A stretch of DNA of 54,394 nt, from contig NW_005434621.1 of the NCBI RefSeq assembly GCF_000315625.1, positions 489,399 through 543,792 on the forward strand. The letters are read 5' to 3'. This DNA is from Guillardia theta CCMP2712. Lineage: Eukaryota > Cryptophyceae > Pyrenomonadales > Geminigeraceae. Under the pieces are notes generated by a model. That model saw only the letters and a program-made list of their open reading frames with translations. It did not search any database and had not been told where the DNA came from. The translations under genes were made by a program, and so were the position numbers. Positions within the stretch are counted from its first letter, which is position 1. Each line of letters starts with the position of its first letter. Positions 20,563 through 31,739 of the stretch are shown piece by piece.

Positions 20563-23500
20563 TCAGCTCTCAAGCGTCCGCTTGATCTTTGACTCACCAT
20601 CCATGATGGAGCGGAGGAGGAGCTTGTTGGTGAACGAAGTTCCGTCTTTGCATAGCGCGTGAACATCCAAAGACAAGCTCGCATCCTGCAGGAGACTCAG
20701 TCAGTCTTGACCGTCAGCACAGCAGCGTCTCACCTTGTCCTCTTCTCTGCTCAGCTTGCTCATGCACTCGACGAGGGGCGGCCAGTCAAGAGCCCGTTGG
20801 AACATGGAGATGCTTCGCCCTCGAACCTCCTCGCTCTTGAAGCCGATCAGCTGCTCTAGCTCGGCGTTCACCTCGAGGATCAGCCAGGGCTCATTCACGG
20901 AGCAGATTGCACGAGCGCGTGGCTTCACAGGCTCAACTTTCTTCTGCACCCCCTCCCCGTCGCAGGCCGCATCCTTCACATTCTCGGGAGCCTCGTCCTC
21001 CTGCATCTCTGCCACCTCCTGCAGTTGCCGCCACCAGTGCTGCCAGTGGCGTCTCGAGTCCTCGTTCTGAGTCCACCATCCCTCCCAGCTCACCTCCACC
21101 TTGGCCGTGCGTTTGAGAACTTCAGCCACCTTGAGCTCGATCGTGACCACCCCCCGTCCTCCCACAGCCAGCGCCTCACCACTCCTCGCTCCTGCAGCTT
21201 CCACAGACATCGTGACTGGATGACCTGCGAGATGTCGCTCATGGCAGGCAGCAGCACGAGCTGGTCGTATCCTGCGGTGTCGTCGGGCTTGCTGGCGTTG
21301 TCGAGGAGGGCGTCCAGCTGCTCTGCCTCCTCAGCTCCAGGCGTCATCTCAGCTAGCAGCCTCATGTACTCGATGGCATCCAGCCCAGCAATGATGGATC
21401 TCTCCTGCGACTGACTGAGCTCCTCCGCCACCTCGAGGATCTCGGGGTCTCGGATGTTGTCTTCGCTGTTCGACGACAGCACCTTCATCATCATGTCCGA
21501 CACGTCGTCCACGCACAGGATGCTTCCTCGCAGCTCGTGCGTCTTGTGGTAGATCTGGACAGGCTCAAGCCGCACCTGCATCCAGAACAAGCTGCGATCC
21601 TCTCGGTACCCGCGGATGCAAGCGGAGCTGGAGGCCTGCTCGCGGATGCACTGGGAGATCTCAGCCACGTCATCCTCGTCACTTTCAGGGCCGCAGAGGA
21701 AGCTGATCCAAGGGCAGCCTATCACTTCCTCCTTCTCGTAGCCTGAGATGTCCAGGAACACGTCGTTGCACCACACGATGGCCCCGTCCTCGTTGCATAG
21801 GCAGAACCCGGAGGTGATCGTGTCTTCCTCCATGATGGCCCGGTCGAAGTCGGCGATTACCTCCTCTGTGAAGATCGGGATCTCGTCCTGGACCAGAGGC
21901 TGCAGGGGCAGCGAGGACTCCCTGCTCTTTGTCTTCTCGCTCTCATCCCATTCTGAGTGCCCGAAGCCGTCATCGTCGTCGACTTCTTCCTCGATGTCAA
22001 CGTTGGAGGTGACCATGTCCAGGAGTTGGTTCAGCTCCTTCTTTTCCCCCATGAGGTCATTCACGGTATTCTGCAAGAAGTCGATCACTTCAAACTTGTC
22101 GTTGAGCGTGTTTTCCAAGCATTTCAACGCAGCAGCGTTCACCGCTCTCTCCACGTCCACGTCTCGTCTCAGCGAGTCGAGCTCTGTCGATTTCCTCAGG
22201 TTCTCCTGCTGCAGTCGCTTCACCTCTATCTGATGTTGCGATCGCAATGCTGCATACGCAGCTTGTGACGCCGCTAGCGCACTCGCTTGCTGCACCAAAA
22301 GGCGCTGGAAATTGTCTGCGTCGATCTCTGCTCGGAGAGATTTCTGCTCTGCAGCTTTCACGGCCTTGTCCTTCTCCAGCAGCAGGTCTTGCAGCTCGTA
22401 GATGCGGTCACGCAGAGCCTGCACGTCTTCGACTTCAGCCACCTCCTTCCTCACGTCGTCGCTCTGGGCATCGCTACTGCTGTTGCTCACCAGGTCCAGG
22501 AACCCGAAATCTGTCCCTGGCTCATCCTTGATCAGCGTCGCGAAGCGAGAGGACATGCCGTCCAGCCCATCCTTGTCGCGGGTGAGTCCGAGCAGCTGCC
22601 GGAAGCTGCCGGCCATGGTTTTATTGGAGCTGCTGCTCCCGATGACGTCCACGCACATGGCTGAGCCGGCCTTGACGAGGGAGGGGTGCTTCGAGACGGC
22701 AGCCACGTCAATGTAGAAGTCAATGCTGTCAGTGTCCCACATCCACGAGAGGATCCAGCCTCCTTCCTTGAGCGACCACAACGACTCAATGCATGACACT
22801 CGATCGATGCCGGCAGGGACCAGCAGAGAGATGCGCTGGATCTGCACGTCATCGAACCGAACCCTCTTGGCTCGCTTCCCAACCTCTCGGTTCTTGAATC
22901 TGTCAAGAATCTTCCCGAGGCCTTCGATGGCCTCGTCCTGCAGGATCGAGAGCTCCTGGGCCATGAAGTACGTGTACGAGTCGTTCTCCTCTGTGATGGG
23001 CTCCAGGATGTTTCTCGTCGCTGAGACAATTTCGCTGCTGTCTTCGGCACTCACACAGAAGCATTCCAGAACGGTTTCCCGGCACTCTAGCGGATAGAAC
23101 CCAGCGACGATGCTGGCCCAGAACGTCGACTTCTTTCCAGTCTTGAACTCCAGGCAAGAAACCGCTCGCTGCGTGGCCTTGCCCTTGTGCAGCAGACTTT
23201 GAAATCGCTTGAATTCAGCTGCATCCACGTTGGGGCTCACCAGGTCGAAGAAGGATTTCCCCACTATCTGAGCCTTTCGCTGGTTCAGCAGACGCAGAAA
23301 CGACTGGTTTGCAAACAGGATGTTCCCATTCTTATGCAGCAGGCACAGCGAGCCCTCGATGCCGCAGAGCTCGAGCTCCTTGTCCAGCTGAGACAGCACA
23401 GGGAACGCCGCACTCTCCTGCCAGTGACGGTAGCTCTCGTGTTTGCTCTTCAGCTGCTTCGACTCACTTCGGCCTGTTGCCTCCCTCGCCTTATTCCCTT

Positions 23501-25611
23501 CCTTCTCTCCTGACTGGCCATTCTGCGGCTTCCCTCCTCCCACCTGTTCTGCGGCTACCTGGAAGTGCTCCTCCTTCTGCTTCCGTGAAGCTTCGCTAAC
23601 CACCCAGAGCATCCTGTTCCACCACGCATGCCAAGTCCTCAGATCTGCCGTCCAGATGCGACACCACGCGGAGTTCTGCGTGTACTTGAGCACTCGGCCT
23701 GTGTCAACATTCACGCGCAGGGCGTCTCCGTCCCACTTCCAGCTCTTGACAATCGCTGCATCTCGGAGATGACCGAGGTAGTCGATACAGTGCTCCAAGG
23801 TTGGGTCTGCCTTGGGGTACAGCACAAGCTGGGTGTACCCGTTGATGTGCGTGATGTGTCCGGTCGGGGTGATGGGATACTCCGCATTCTTCTGATCCAC
23901 GGAGACGTTGAGCACGGTGCCCATGAATAGCATCATCTTGCCATCGTCTGATCGGACTGGAACGATCTCCAGGGACGTGGAGAGCGAACTTCCGTCCCGA
24001 TGCAGGAAAGAGATCGTACAATTCTCGTCGCTCCCAGAGAGCGCGATGTCTGCGTTAGCCAAGTCAGGCGCATGCGCGACATGTCAGATGCGACATACCC
24101 AGCAGATTCTTCAGAGCCTGTTTGTCTCCGGTCGGGCCTTGGATCAGTTGCAAGTCACAGCCGATGACCTGCAGGCTCGTCAGGGATGGGCCAGCAGCTC
24201 GCAAGCCGCATCTGTCTCCTACCTCACGATGGCTCACGCCATAGATGGAGCACCACGAGCTGTTTGCGTAGAGGATCTGAAAAGGTTCCCGTGCCATGGC
24301 GACAAACTTTGCCTTGCTGTCTGCCTTGATCTGACCGACGACAGTGGAGAGCTTGACCTCGTGCACTTTCTCAAAGTCCAACTGCACGTGAGTCATCTGC
24401 AGCTTGGAGTCGAGCACAGGGAAGGCCTTCAGCCTCATGAAGATCTGCAAGCACATAGATGAGAACAAATCAGGCAAATGAGACTCAGTGTTTGCGTACC
24501 GGCATGCCATCTCTTCCATACAAGGTAGATCGCACGCCCTTGGCTTCCGTCAAGCCTCGTCCGACAGATTCGCACAGGTCCTTGAGGAAGAGCAGGTCTG
24601 CCTCTGAGCCGAGGATCGCGTTTCTTTCATCCTCGCTCATCCCATCCGCATCTAAGTTGAGGATGCTGCACAAGTTGTGCGAGATATGAGAGATCTTCTT
24701 GGTTTCGTTGGAGAGCAGCACTGTCAGCCCATCTTCTAGTTTGTGTATTGCTGCCTTCAGATCCACCACCTTGCAGCTGCTGGCCATGGCAACGAATTGG
24801 TCCAGCCCTCCCGACTCGCTCAAATAGGCATGCAGCGAAAGTGCGTGATCAGTCGCTCTCCCCGCACATTGTAAGTGAGGAAGGACGTGTCACATTCGAT
24901 GCCCCTCTCCGAGTCCTCCATGAGCTTCTTGTAAGCTTTTAGGTCTGTTCCCGGCCCTTGTATGACTTTCAAGCTGCGGCCGATCACTTCTGCATTCCTC
25001 ATGCCGAACATGTCAAACCACTGATCACTCACAGCATCGATGTGATGGTGAGGCTTCGACTGCAGCAGCACCCACACCCCCTTGCTTCTATCCAGATCTT
25101 CCACCTTGTGCACGCATCGAGCCGGAGACAGCTCACATAGGAGCATCTTCAAGTCCTTCTCTCCGCATGGGATGGCAGTGACTTCAAGTCGCATCAACAC
25201 CTCGTTAGATTGAGCCAGACAGCAGACCAGCTGACACTCTCGAGAGCCTTTCCCTTGTGCTGCATCGCACATCACAGATTCGTAAACATTCACTTTCGTG
25301 TTGGGGCCATGAAGGGCTTTCAGGCTGCTGCCCTTCATAAATTCTGCATTAAATCCTGTCAATCGAGAGAATTCTTCATTCACGCCCAAGATGGTGAACG
25401 GATGGTTAGCTACTGTTACAGCCCTGGCACCCAACATTTTCTTTGAAGACGTCTTGCTTTCCTGATGGCTGTTCAAGAAACTTTGAATCTTCGTTAAGTC
25501 AAACGATGTCATTTCGGGAGATTCAAGGTCATCGTCCAAGCGGACGCAAACTTCCTCTGAGGCCTCGCACATGTTAGTTGAGCGATATAGTGAGTTCTGA
25601 GTGAACTTCAA
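20563..25611 (-). CDS. Multi-PAS (LOV-like) sensor protein
   Basis: Exons 25611-24820, about 24819-24500, 24444-24223, 24168-24099, 24049-20734 and 20685-20563. Seven PAS-like units can be traced. Several keep the LOV signature end (VIGRSLKVIQGPGTD, VIGCDLQLIQGPTGD, VIGCPWISFLCGPESD), but none has the NCRFLQ context with the flavin-adduct cysteine. Between them lies a recurring module (TQLVLYP..., then a WKWDG or WLWED block, then paired Trp) and a coiled coil at about 22030-22420 (minus-strand, ALRDRIYELQDLLLEKD). No kinase, cyclase or DNA-binding domain is seen. Two joins are not clean: a stop at 24820 where PAS 2 ends, and a one-base shift in a run of six C at 21150-21155. The stop could instead separate a 263-residue two-PAS gene. 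Likely a soluble light, redox or ligand sensor or scaffold. Confidence 0.65.
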
Positions 25612-25969
25612 GAGTTTTTGACTGCAATCTTGGAATTTGAATAAACTATCAGCCTAACATTCCCGTTTGTCTTCTGGAAAGCAGGAGTTCAGATTGGAAT
25701 CGACGAACCAGAACTCTGACAATATCAGGCAGCAGCAAGTTGTTCGAGATGGAACGACGAGCGGGAACAGAATTAAAAGCAGAGGGATGGGGAAAACAAC
25801 GAAAAAAATATGTGAGAGCGAGGAGAAAAAGAGGGAGGAAGAGGAATAGGCTTGCGAGGAAGATTCAGGAGAGAAAAGAATGAGAGTCTGTAAGGTTGCA
25901 GTACTACCAGATGAAAAAAAACAAAAAAAAGACAACACAGGATGCAAACACAGGGAACGAAAGGGGGTG

Positions 25970-27180
25970 GGATGCGCTAGGGGTTGCAACAGGGTGGGTG
26001 GAGTAGTCTGAGGGGTAGGAACCCCGGGGTTTGTGCTGGGTGGGGTAATTGGATCAGGGCTATGGAGTGGAAAAATAGGGGTAGTTTGATATAGAGATAC
26101 AGGGGTACTTCAAACAAGGATGAATATTTGAACCGGTCACCACATCTCAGGGGTGATGACGGGGACTCATGAAGGGGTGGTAAAAGGTCTTCAAAGATAG
26201 GGTAGGGGTAGTGTGGATGGGGTAGAATCTCATGCAATCTCCTCTTCTCGGGCCGGAAGGAAGGACATAAGGAGATGCACCCCTTCCTTAGACTCGAAAA
26301 GATGGGGTACAAGATCTGAGGGGGTGGGGATTATGGAATGGCGGCCGCCAAGACTAGTTTACTACAGATGGAGATCACAACAGTTGGAAGAGGCGGGACG
26401 AAAAGAGGTGATCTGAGAAGAATCTGACTCGATCACAGGAGAATCTGACCCGGAAAAATATTCATTTAAAAATGATATAGCAACCAGGTCGCGTGGCTTC
26501 AATCTCGAGGAATCACGAAGGGGAGATTATGAGGAGATCCAGGGGGTTTTAAAAGTGCCTCCCCTAAAACTAATTTACAAGATCGTGCGAGATCCCACGA
26601 CCATTTTGAATAAAGAAATTTTCGGTCCCACACCCCACGAAAGCGATTTAGATTTTCGGTACATAGCAGGGGTGATGTGACCTCTTAAATCTACATGTAA
26701 AAGGTTTCTTCAGCCATGAATGGGGTACGGTACCTTTTGGCGGGAGTTTCTGGGGGATGATATCAGTTAAATAGGGGGTAGGGGTGTTCTTGAGGGGTAG
26801 AGGGTGTGAATCTAAACGTCGTGGTTTGAATTGGTCATCAATGGTTGTTATAAGAAGCTATTAGGGGGTAGGGGGTATAGGGTATGACCCCTACCTGGAT
26901 CTAGTCTTCGTTTGTTTGAAGATGGGTGGGGTGGCACATGAAAATAGTGGGTTCCGAGAAAGATACAGACGACCCCTCCGTACATGCAGACTCAGTTCAG
27001 GGAGATGGGGGGTAGGGGCGTGAAAGGTCTTGGGGTGGGATCTAAAAAGAGACGAAGGGGGGGTCGGATGAGATACCGACATAAATAAACACAGTACGGG
27101 TACTTTAAGGGAGGAAAGAGGGGGTGGTGACGGGGGTCATAGTGCTATCGCCGTGATCGACCTCAGGTCTATGTCAGGAC
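25970..27180 (-). promoter_or_regulatory. GGGGTAGGGG-rich island between divergent genes
   Basis: About 1.2 kb with no credible exon is filled with GGGGTAGGGG, GGGGTACTT and AGGGGTG words on the plus strand, that is, CCCCTACCCC on the coding strand of the PAS gene that starts 360 bp away. AT-rich pockets and short A-runs (25915-25930) intervene. A shared promoter region is likely for the PAS gene (minus) and the LRR gene (plus). Function is inferred from position only. Confidence 0.35.
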
Positions 27181-27240
27181 GATCATCCGATGTTTTACTC
27201 AAAGCCGATGGTTAGGTCGGTCAGCGAGGGGACGAGGTCC

Positions 27241-27305
27241 TTGCCGCCAGCACAGACCAGGCCCCGGGTCGGGCCCCGGGTCGCTGCCCGGGTCGGGCCC
27301 CGGCA
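27241..27305. repeat. GGGCCCCGGGTCG short repeat cluster
   Basis: Three or four copies of CCCGGGTCGGGCCCCGG-type words sit together in a short GC-rich patch just upstream of the LRR gene. It can form several overlapping hairpins. Nothing further can be said. Confidence 0.5.
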
Positions 27306-27767
27306 GGGCTCAGGGTCATAGTGGAGATGTGGTCTCAAAAGCTCAACGATGCCTGCTGCGGTCATGGAGGAGGGAGGGAAGGAAGAGGAGGAGTAAGAGC
27401 GAAGGCAGCATGCATGGCGCATCCAGCTGACAGGACAAGGAGCAAAGGAAGCGCGAGGAGCAGAGCAGAAACAACATGGCGTGAGAGAACAGGGCTTGAT
27501 AGAGAAAGAGGGAGAAATTAACTGCTTTGAGGTGGTGAAGCACAAGAATCCTAGCCCATCGACTCGTAGACGCCCGAGTTCTCGTGAAGGAGAAGCAAAG
27601 GGGAAGTACAAAAGCGATGAGGGAAGGAGGGTCAAGCAGCTGACGGAGCATCTGACTAGAACTGGAGGAGCAGAGGGTGGCAGAAGCATACCAAGAAGAT
27701 GATGGCACCATTAGCGCTATCAACATTTTCCAGGCTGCTCTGCGCTCCCGGAAACTGACAACTCTTC

Positions 27768-29567
27768 ATGCAGATGAAAGCGCATCTTCCGTGTGATGAG
27801 GAGGACCTTGAGAGGCCGAGGCAGCGATCGACAGGTCATACGCGTCAGAGCAGTGAAGCAGGTCGGCATCATCTGAGTAGAGCGGTGTTGTTGGATGTTT
27901 CCTTCCTCCGTCAGATCATTAGGCACTGGCCGTCAGATTCGGTAGTCTGCTGTCTCCGTGTCTGCCGTCTCTTCTTGCAGGAGCTTGTGAAGGCTCCCCG
28001 CGTGCTGTTGCAGCCCATGTCGAGCCCGGGGCTGGAGGTCAGGGCTCCCAGCCTCAAGTTTCTGCGGCAGTTCACAGGGGAGATAGAGCTCAAGTCCATC
28101 TGGAGCCAGAAGGAAGGCCTTGCCATGATCGAGTGGGTTCAGACGGCCGTGGGAGGGGGTTGGAAGGGGCCGACTGCCTTTCGGATGAACAGCAACACCC
28201 TGTGCGAGGCTGGAGCTGCGCGGCTTGCAAACGTACTGCCTCTCTGCACGCTAGTGAAGGAGCTAGATGTGGGAGACAACTTCTTCGGGCCGGCCGGGGC
28301 TGGTCTGCTGTCTAAAGCTCTTCCCTTGTGCCCCATCCTGACGCACCTGATGATGCGGCAGGACGAGATCGGGCCGCAGGGCGTGCAGTACCTCGTTGAC
28401 GTGCTCCCTCTCTGTGCCGTGCTGGAGCATCTCGACTTGAACAGCAACTGCATCGAAGACCATGGCGTCGCTCTGCTCGCATCTTGCCTCGACCGATGTG
28501 CTTCCCTCGCCCACCTGGACCTCAGCAACAACTCCATCGAGAACGTGGGAGCCGCTTGGCTGTCGGGCGCTCTCAGCAGATGCCCGTCCCTCAAGATGCT
28601 GGTCTTGCGGGGAAACGGGATGGGACGAGAAGGAGCCGCGAGCCTGTCGCAGGCGTTTGTGCATTGCAAGTCGTTGGAGCACGTGGATCTTGGTTTCAAC
28701 GACATCGGGGATGAGGGTTTGCTTGCTGTTTGCAAGGCGGCGGTGATGGGCAGCTGTCTGAGAGAGCTCAACCTTGAGAGCAACAGCCTCACACACGTTG
28801 GCGCCTCGAGCCTCGCCAACACGGTAGCCTGCGTCGAGAGGATCCGAAACGTGAACCTGCGGGGAAACTCGATAGGGAACGGGGGAGTCAGCGGGCTGGT
28901 GCAGGCCCTGATGACGAGGACGGAGAAGTTCGTTTGCGACGCTCGAGAGAACGGGATCACAGACGACTGCAGCATCATCATCCAAGGGATCCTCAAGCAC
29001 AAGCCTCAGGTGAGGCTCAGCTTGGATCCCTTGCTCGATACCGCCGGCAGCGCCGAGATGAAATCTTGCTCTCTCGCCGATGGACCGGCGGGAATGAGTC
29101 TATTGCGAGGCAACGCCGTGTCAGGCGAGGAGGCGCATGCAGTGCCAGACGTGCGACTTTTATGGAGTAGCAACGGATTCACATCGGGGCCAGGCAGCAT
29201 GGAGGGCAGGAGCGAGCCGTCAGCTCAGAGCTCAGCTGCTGCTGCTGCTCCTCCCATCTCTCACCATGTCGTTGCTGGAGACCTGCCATTCTCCCAGAGC
29301 CACGGGGAACTGCTCATGTCCTGTCAAGGCTCTTCCTCCTTCCCCGCCTGTGCCATGACACCTCCTGCTCCGCTGCTTCCACAGGGTATTGGTCTGCTGC
29401 CGCTCGGAGTCGGAGTGGTCCCAGGGTTTCTGATGCAGCAGGGTAACGCGTTGGCGTTGGCTCAGATGGTTGCGAGCACGCAGGCAGGCGCGTCCATACC
29501 AGGGAGCAACGAGTCTTGCTCCGGGCCCGTCAACGAAGCGAGCAGAGGCCACTGGCAGGATCGATGA
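27768..29567 (+). CDS. F-box-like / leucine-rich repeat protein (RNI type)
   Basis: A 599-codon open frame without introns. After a short N terminus comes an F-box-like helix pair (LDVSFLRQIIRHWPSD and LRVCRLFLQEL), then about ten ribonuclease-inhibitor/NLRC3-type LRRs of 28-29 residues (for example LEHLDLNSNCIEDHGVALLA, LAHLDLSNNSIENVGAAWL). The C-terminal 150 residues are Ser/Ala/Pro-rich and low complexity. Coding upstream of 27768 is likely: 27655-27740 reads AYQEDDGTISAINIFQ and can join at an AG just before the second ATG, perhaps through a GC-AG intron. A role as a ubiquitin-ligase substrate receptor is possible if the F-box is real. That is inference. Confidence 0.75.
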   Translation: MQMKAHLPCDEEDLERPRQRSTGHTRQSSEAGRHHLSRAVLLDVSFLRQIIRHWPSDSVVCCLRVCRLFLQELVKAPRVLLQPMSSPGLEVRAPSLKFLRQFTGEIELKSIWSQKEGLAMIEWVQTAVGGGWKGPTAFRMNSNTLCEAGAARLANVLPLCTLVKELDVGDNFFGPAGAGLLSKALPLCPILTHLMMRQDEIGPQGVQYLVDVLPLCAVLEHLDLNSNCIEDHGVALLASCLDRCASLAHLDLSNNSIENVGAAWLSGALSRCPSLKMLVLRGNGMGREGAASLSQAFVHCKSLEHVDLGFNDIGDEGLLAVCKAAVMGSCLRELNLESNSLTHVGASSLANTVACVERIRNVNLRGNSIGNGGVSGLVQALMTRTEKFVCDARENGITDDCSIIIQGILKHKPQVRLSLDPLLDTAGSAEMKSCSLADGPAGMSLLRGNAVSGEEAHAVPDVRLLWSSNGFTSGPGSMEGRSEPSAQSSAAAAAPPISHHVVAGDLPFSQSHGELLMSCQGSSSFPACAMTPPAPLLPQGIGLLPLGVGVVPGFLMQQGNALALAQMVASTQAGASIPGSNESCSGPVNEASRGHWQDR

Positions 29568-29670
29568 GAAGAAGCGTAGGAGGAGGAAGCAGAGGCTGAG
29601 CTCTTCTTCCCTCGTGTTCTTCTTTTAAGAAAGTTGCGCCCTGCTCCCCATCTCGCATCGATTCCCCTGG

Positions 29671-29750
29671 TTATCTCCTCACGAGCTCCGCAATTCCTCT
29701 CGCGATCTCCACGAGGACATCGAAGCATCGCTGGAGGATGGTGAGCAAAG

Positions 29751-29807
<57 letters not shown>

Positions 29808-30886
29808 TAGCTGCAGCAGCAGCAGGTGTACCTGGCACATAAACACCCACGGGATGATGCCAATCGCCCCCTCCTCGTGAGCAGGGAAGCTGAAGATCCC
29901 TGAGGAAGCGCGTCAGAGGAGGAGGAGGGTGACGCTCAAATAGACCAGCGAAGGGCCACAGCATGTCCTTAGGCAGTCTGCATCCACTCGTAAGCGTTCC
30001 CCTCCCTCCCTTCCCACTACTCGCCCCGCTCTCCCCCCATTCTTCTCTCCCCCTCATCCTCCCCCCTCCTTGCTCTTCCTCTCTCCGTCTCACTTGTGCA
30101 TAGGGGTAGCCCAGAACATGATGACCAGCACAGCTGGGATGATGACCTGAGAGGAGCGAGTGAGTGAGACTGACAGGGCGAGGACTGAAGGACCTCCAGC
30201 AGAGAATGCACAAAGTTTCTGTTGTGCGAATTGCTCACGCTTCTTAAACTTTCCTGAATTCCGAGTGACGAAGAGGAGGACGAGAAGAAGAAGGAGGCGG
30301 GGAAGGGAGGAACCTTCAATTCCTTGAGTCTCATTTCCATCTGATCAATCTGTCGCTTCATCTTTGAGGCCTTGACCTGCAGTAGCCGAGTGAAGAAAGT
30401 GGCAGAGGGGATGGAAGGAGAAAGGGATAGAAGGAGAAGGGGATAGAAGGAGAAAGGGATAGAAGGAGAAGGGGATAGAAGGAGAAAGGGATGGAAGGAG
30501 AAGGGGATAGAAGGAGAAGGGGATAGAAGGAGAAGGGGATAGAAGGAGAAGGGGATAGAAGGAGAAGGGGATAGAAGGAGAAGGGGATGGAAGGAGAAGG
30601 GGAAGGAGAAGGGGATGGAAGGAGAAGGGATCGGAGCAGAAAAGGGACGATAGAGGCTCACGAAGTTATCTGGAGTATCCAATGCCTTGTGCTGCTGTTT
30701 CATGCTCTTAATTTCTTCCTGTTCACATCTCAGAGTAAACACGGGAGCAGTGAGAGTGCTGACCGACAGCTCGACGGCTTCGTCCACCTTTGCAGTCTTC
30801 AGGCTCGGCCATATCGCCTCCAGCACCGCAACTGCCCCCTTCGACCCCACAACCAGCGCCATGGCGATCGCCGCCATGGCGACCAT
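29671..30886 (-). CDS. GET1: GET1/WRB-like tail-anchored protein insertion receptor subunit
   Basis: Six exons (30886-30662, 30376-30314, 30146-30094, 29977-29934, 29899-29832, 29730-29671) splice in frame to 513 nt, or 170 residues, close to the usual length of about 175. Order: N-terminal TM (MVAMAAIAMALVVG), a cytosolic coiled coil (VKASKMKRQIDQMEMRLKEL), TM2 (VIIPAVLVIMFWATPMHK), MLWPFAGLFERIFSFP, TM3 (AIGIIPWVFMCQ) and a short C terminus. This is the GET1/WRB plan. The protein is an ER membrane partner of GET2/CAML that receives tail-anchored proteins from GET3/TRC40. Intron 4 is only 34 nt. Intron 1 carries a 16-bp minisatellite and intron 5 a CAT microsatellite. Confidence 0.85.
30411..30645. 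repeat. 16-17-bp minisatellite in GET1 intron 1
   Basis: Tandem copies of GGGGATAGAAGGAGAA, with one-base length variants, fill most of the first intron of the GET1-like gene. Confidence 0.9.
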
Positions 30887-30977
30887 GGCGAGATGACTAA
30901 AACATTTCAGTCAAAAGATGCGAAAATGAAGGACGGTGAGGAAGAGGAAGTTTTAAACGAACCGCCCCCGCCGCCGA

Positions 30978-31083
30978 TCATGCTCCAGCTCCTGCTCCAG
31001 CTCCTGCTCCTGCTCCAGCTCCTGCTCCTGCTCCTGCTCCAGCTCCAGCTCCTGCTCCTGCTCCTGCTCCTGCTCATGCTCCA

Positions 31084-31124
<41 letters not shown>

Positions 31125-31265
31125 AGCTCCTGCTCCAGCTCCTGCTCCAGCTCCTGCTCCAGCTCCTGCTCCAGCTCCCGCTCCTGCTCCAGCTCCTGCT
31201 CCAGCTCCTGCTCCTGCTCCAGCTCCAGCTCCTGCTCCAGCTCCTGCTCCTGCTCCTGCTCCTGT

Positions 31266-31323
<58 letters not shown>

Positions 31324-31335
31324 GCTCCAGCTCCA

Positions 31336-31370
<35 letters not shown>

Positions 31371-31565
31371 AGCTCCTAATCCTGCTCCTACTGCTGCTGC
31401 TGCTGCTGCTCCAGCTCCTGCTCCTGCTCCTGCTCCAGCTCCAGCTCCAGCTCCAGCTCCTGCTCCTGCTCCTGCTCCTGCTCCAGCTCCAGCTCCTGCT
31501 CCAGCTCCAGCTCCTGCTGCTGCTCCTGCTCCTGCTCCAGCTCCAGCTCCAGCTCCTAATCCTGC
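30978..31565. repeat. CTCCTG/CTCCAG hexamer array
   Basis: Almost 600 bp of CTCCTG and CTCCAG hexamers with a short pure (CTG)n at 31295-31320. It yields poly-Leu/Gln ORFs on plus and SR/SW-rich ORFs on minus. Neither has flanking non-repetitive coding sequence that needs them. The array lies between the GET1 start and the next plus-strand gene. Confidence 0.95.
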
Positions 31566-31739
31566 TTCTGAACATTCCTCCCCCCTTCGTCCTCCTGGTC
31601 TCGAACAAGATCGTTATCGCGATGATCTCCTTTTGCTCACAGTAGCTCGAGCATCACAATACGACATCCTTCTCCTCGTCCCTCTCTCTTGCTGCTGCTT
31701 TTCAATCATCATGCGTCCTCTGCTTCCTCCCCGACTTCT

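Noticed and set aside
30587-31645. 352-codon Leu/Gln plus-strand ORF and 233-codon SR-like minus-strand ORF (30907-31608)
   Set aside because: Both are translations of the CTCCTG/CTCCAG array. The RS-like look comes from the hexamer and no flanking domain supports an SR protein.
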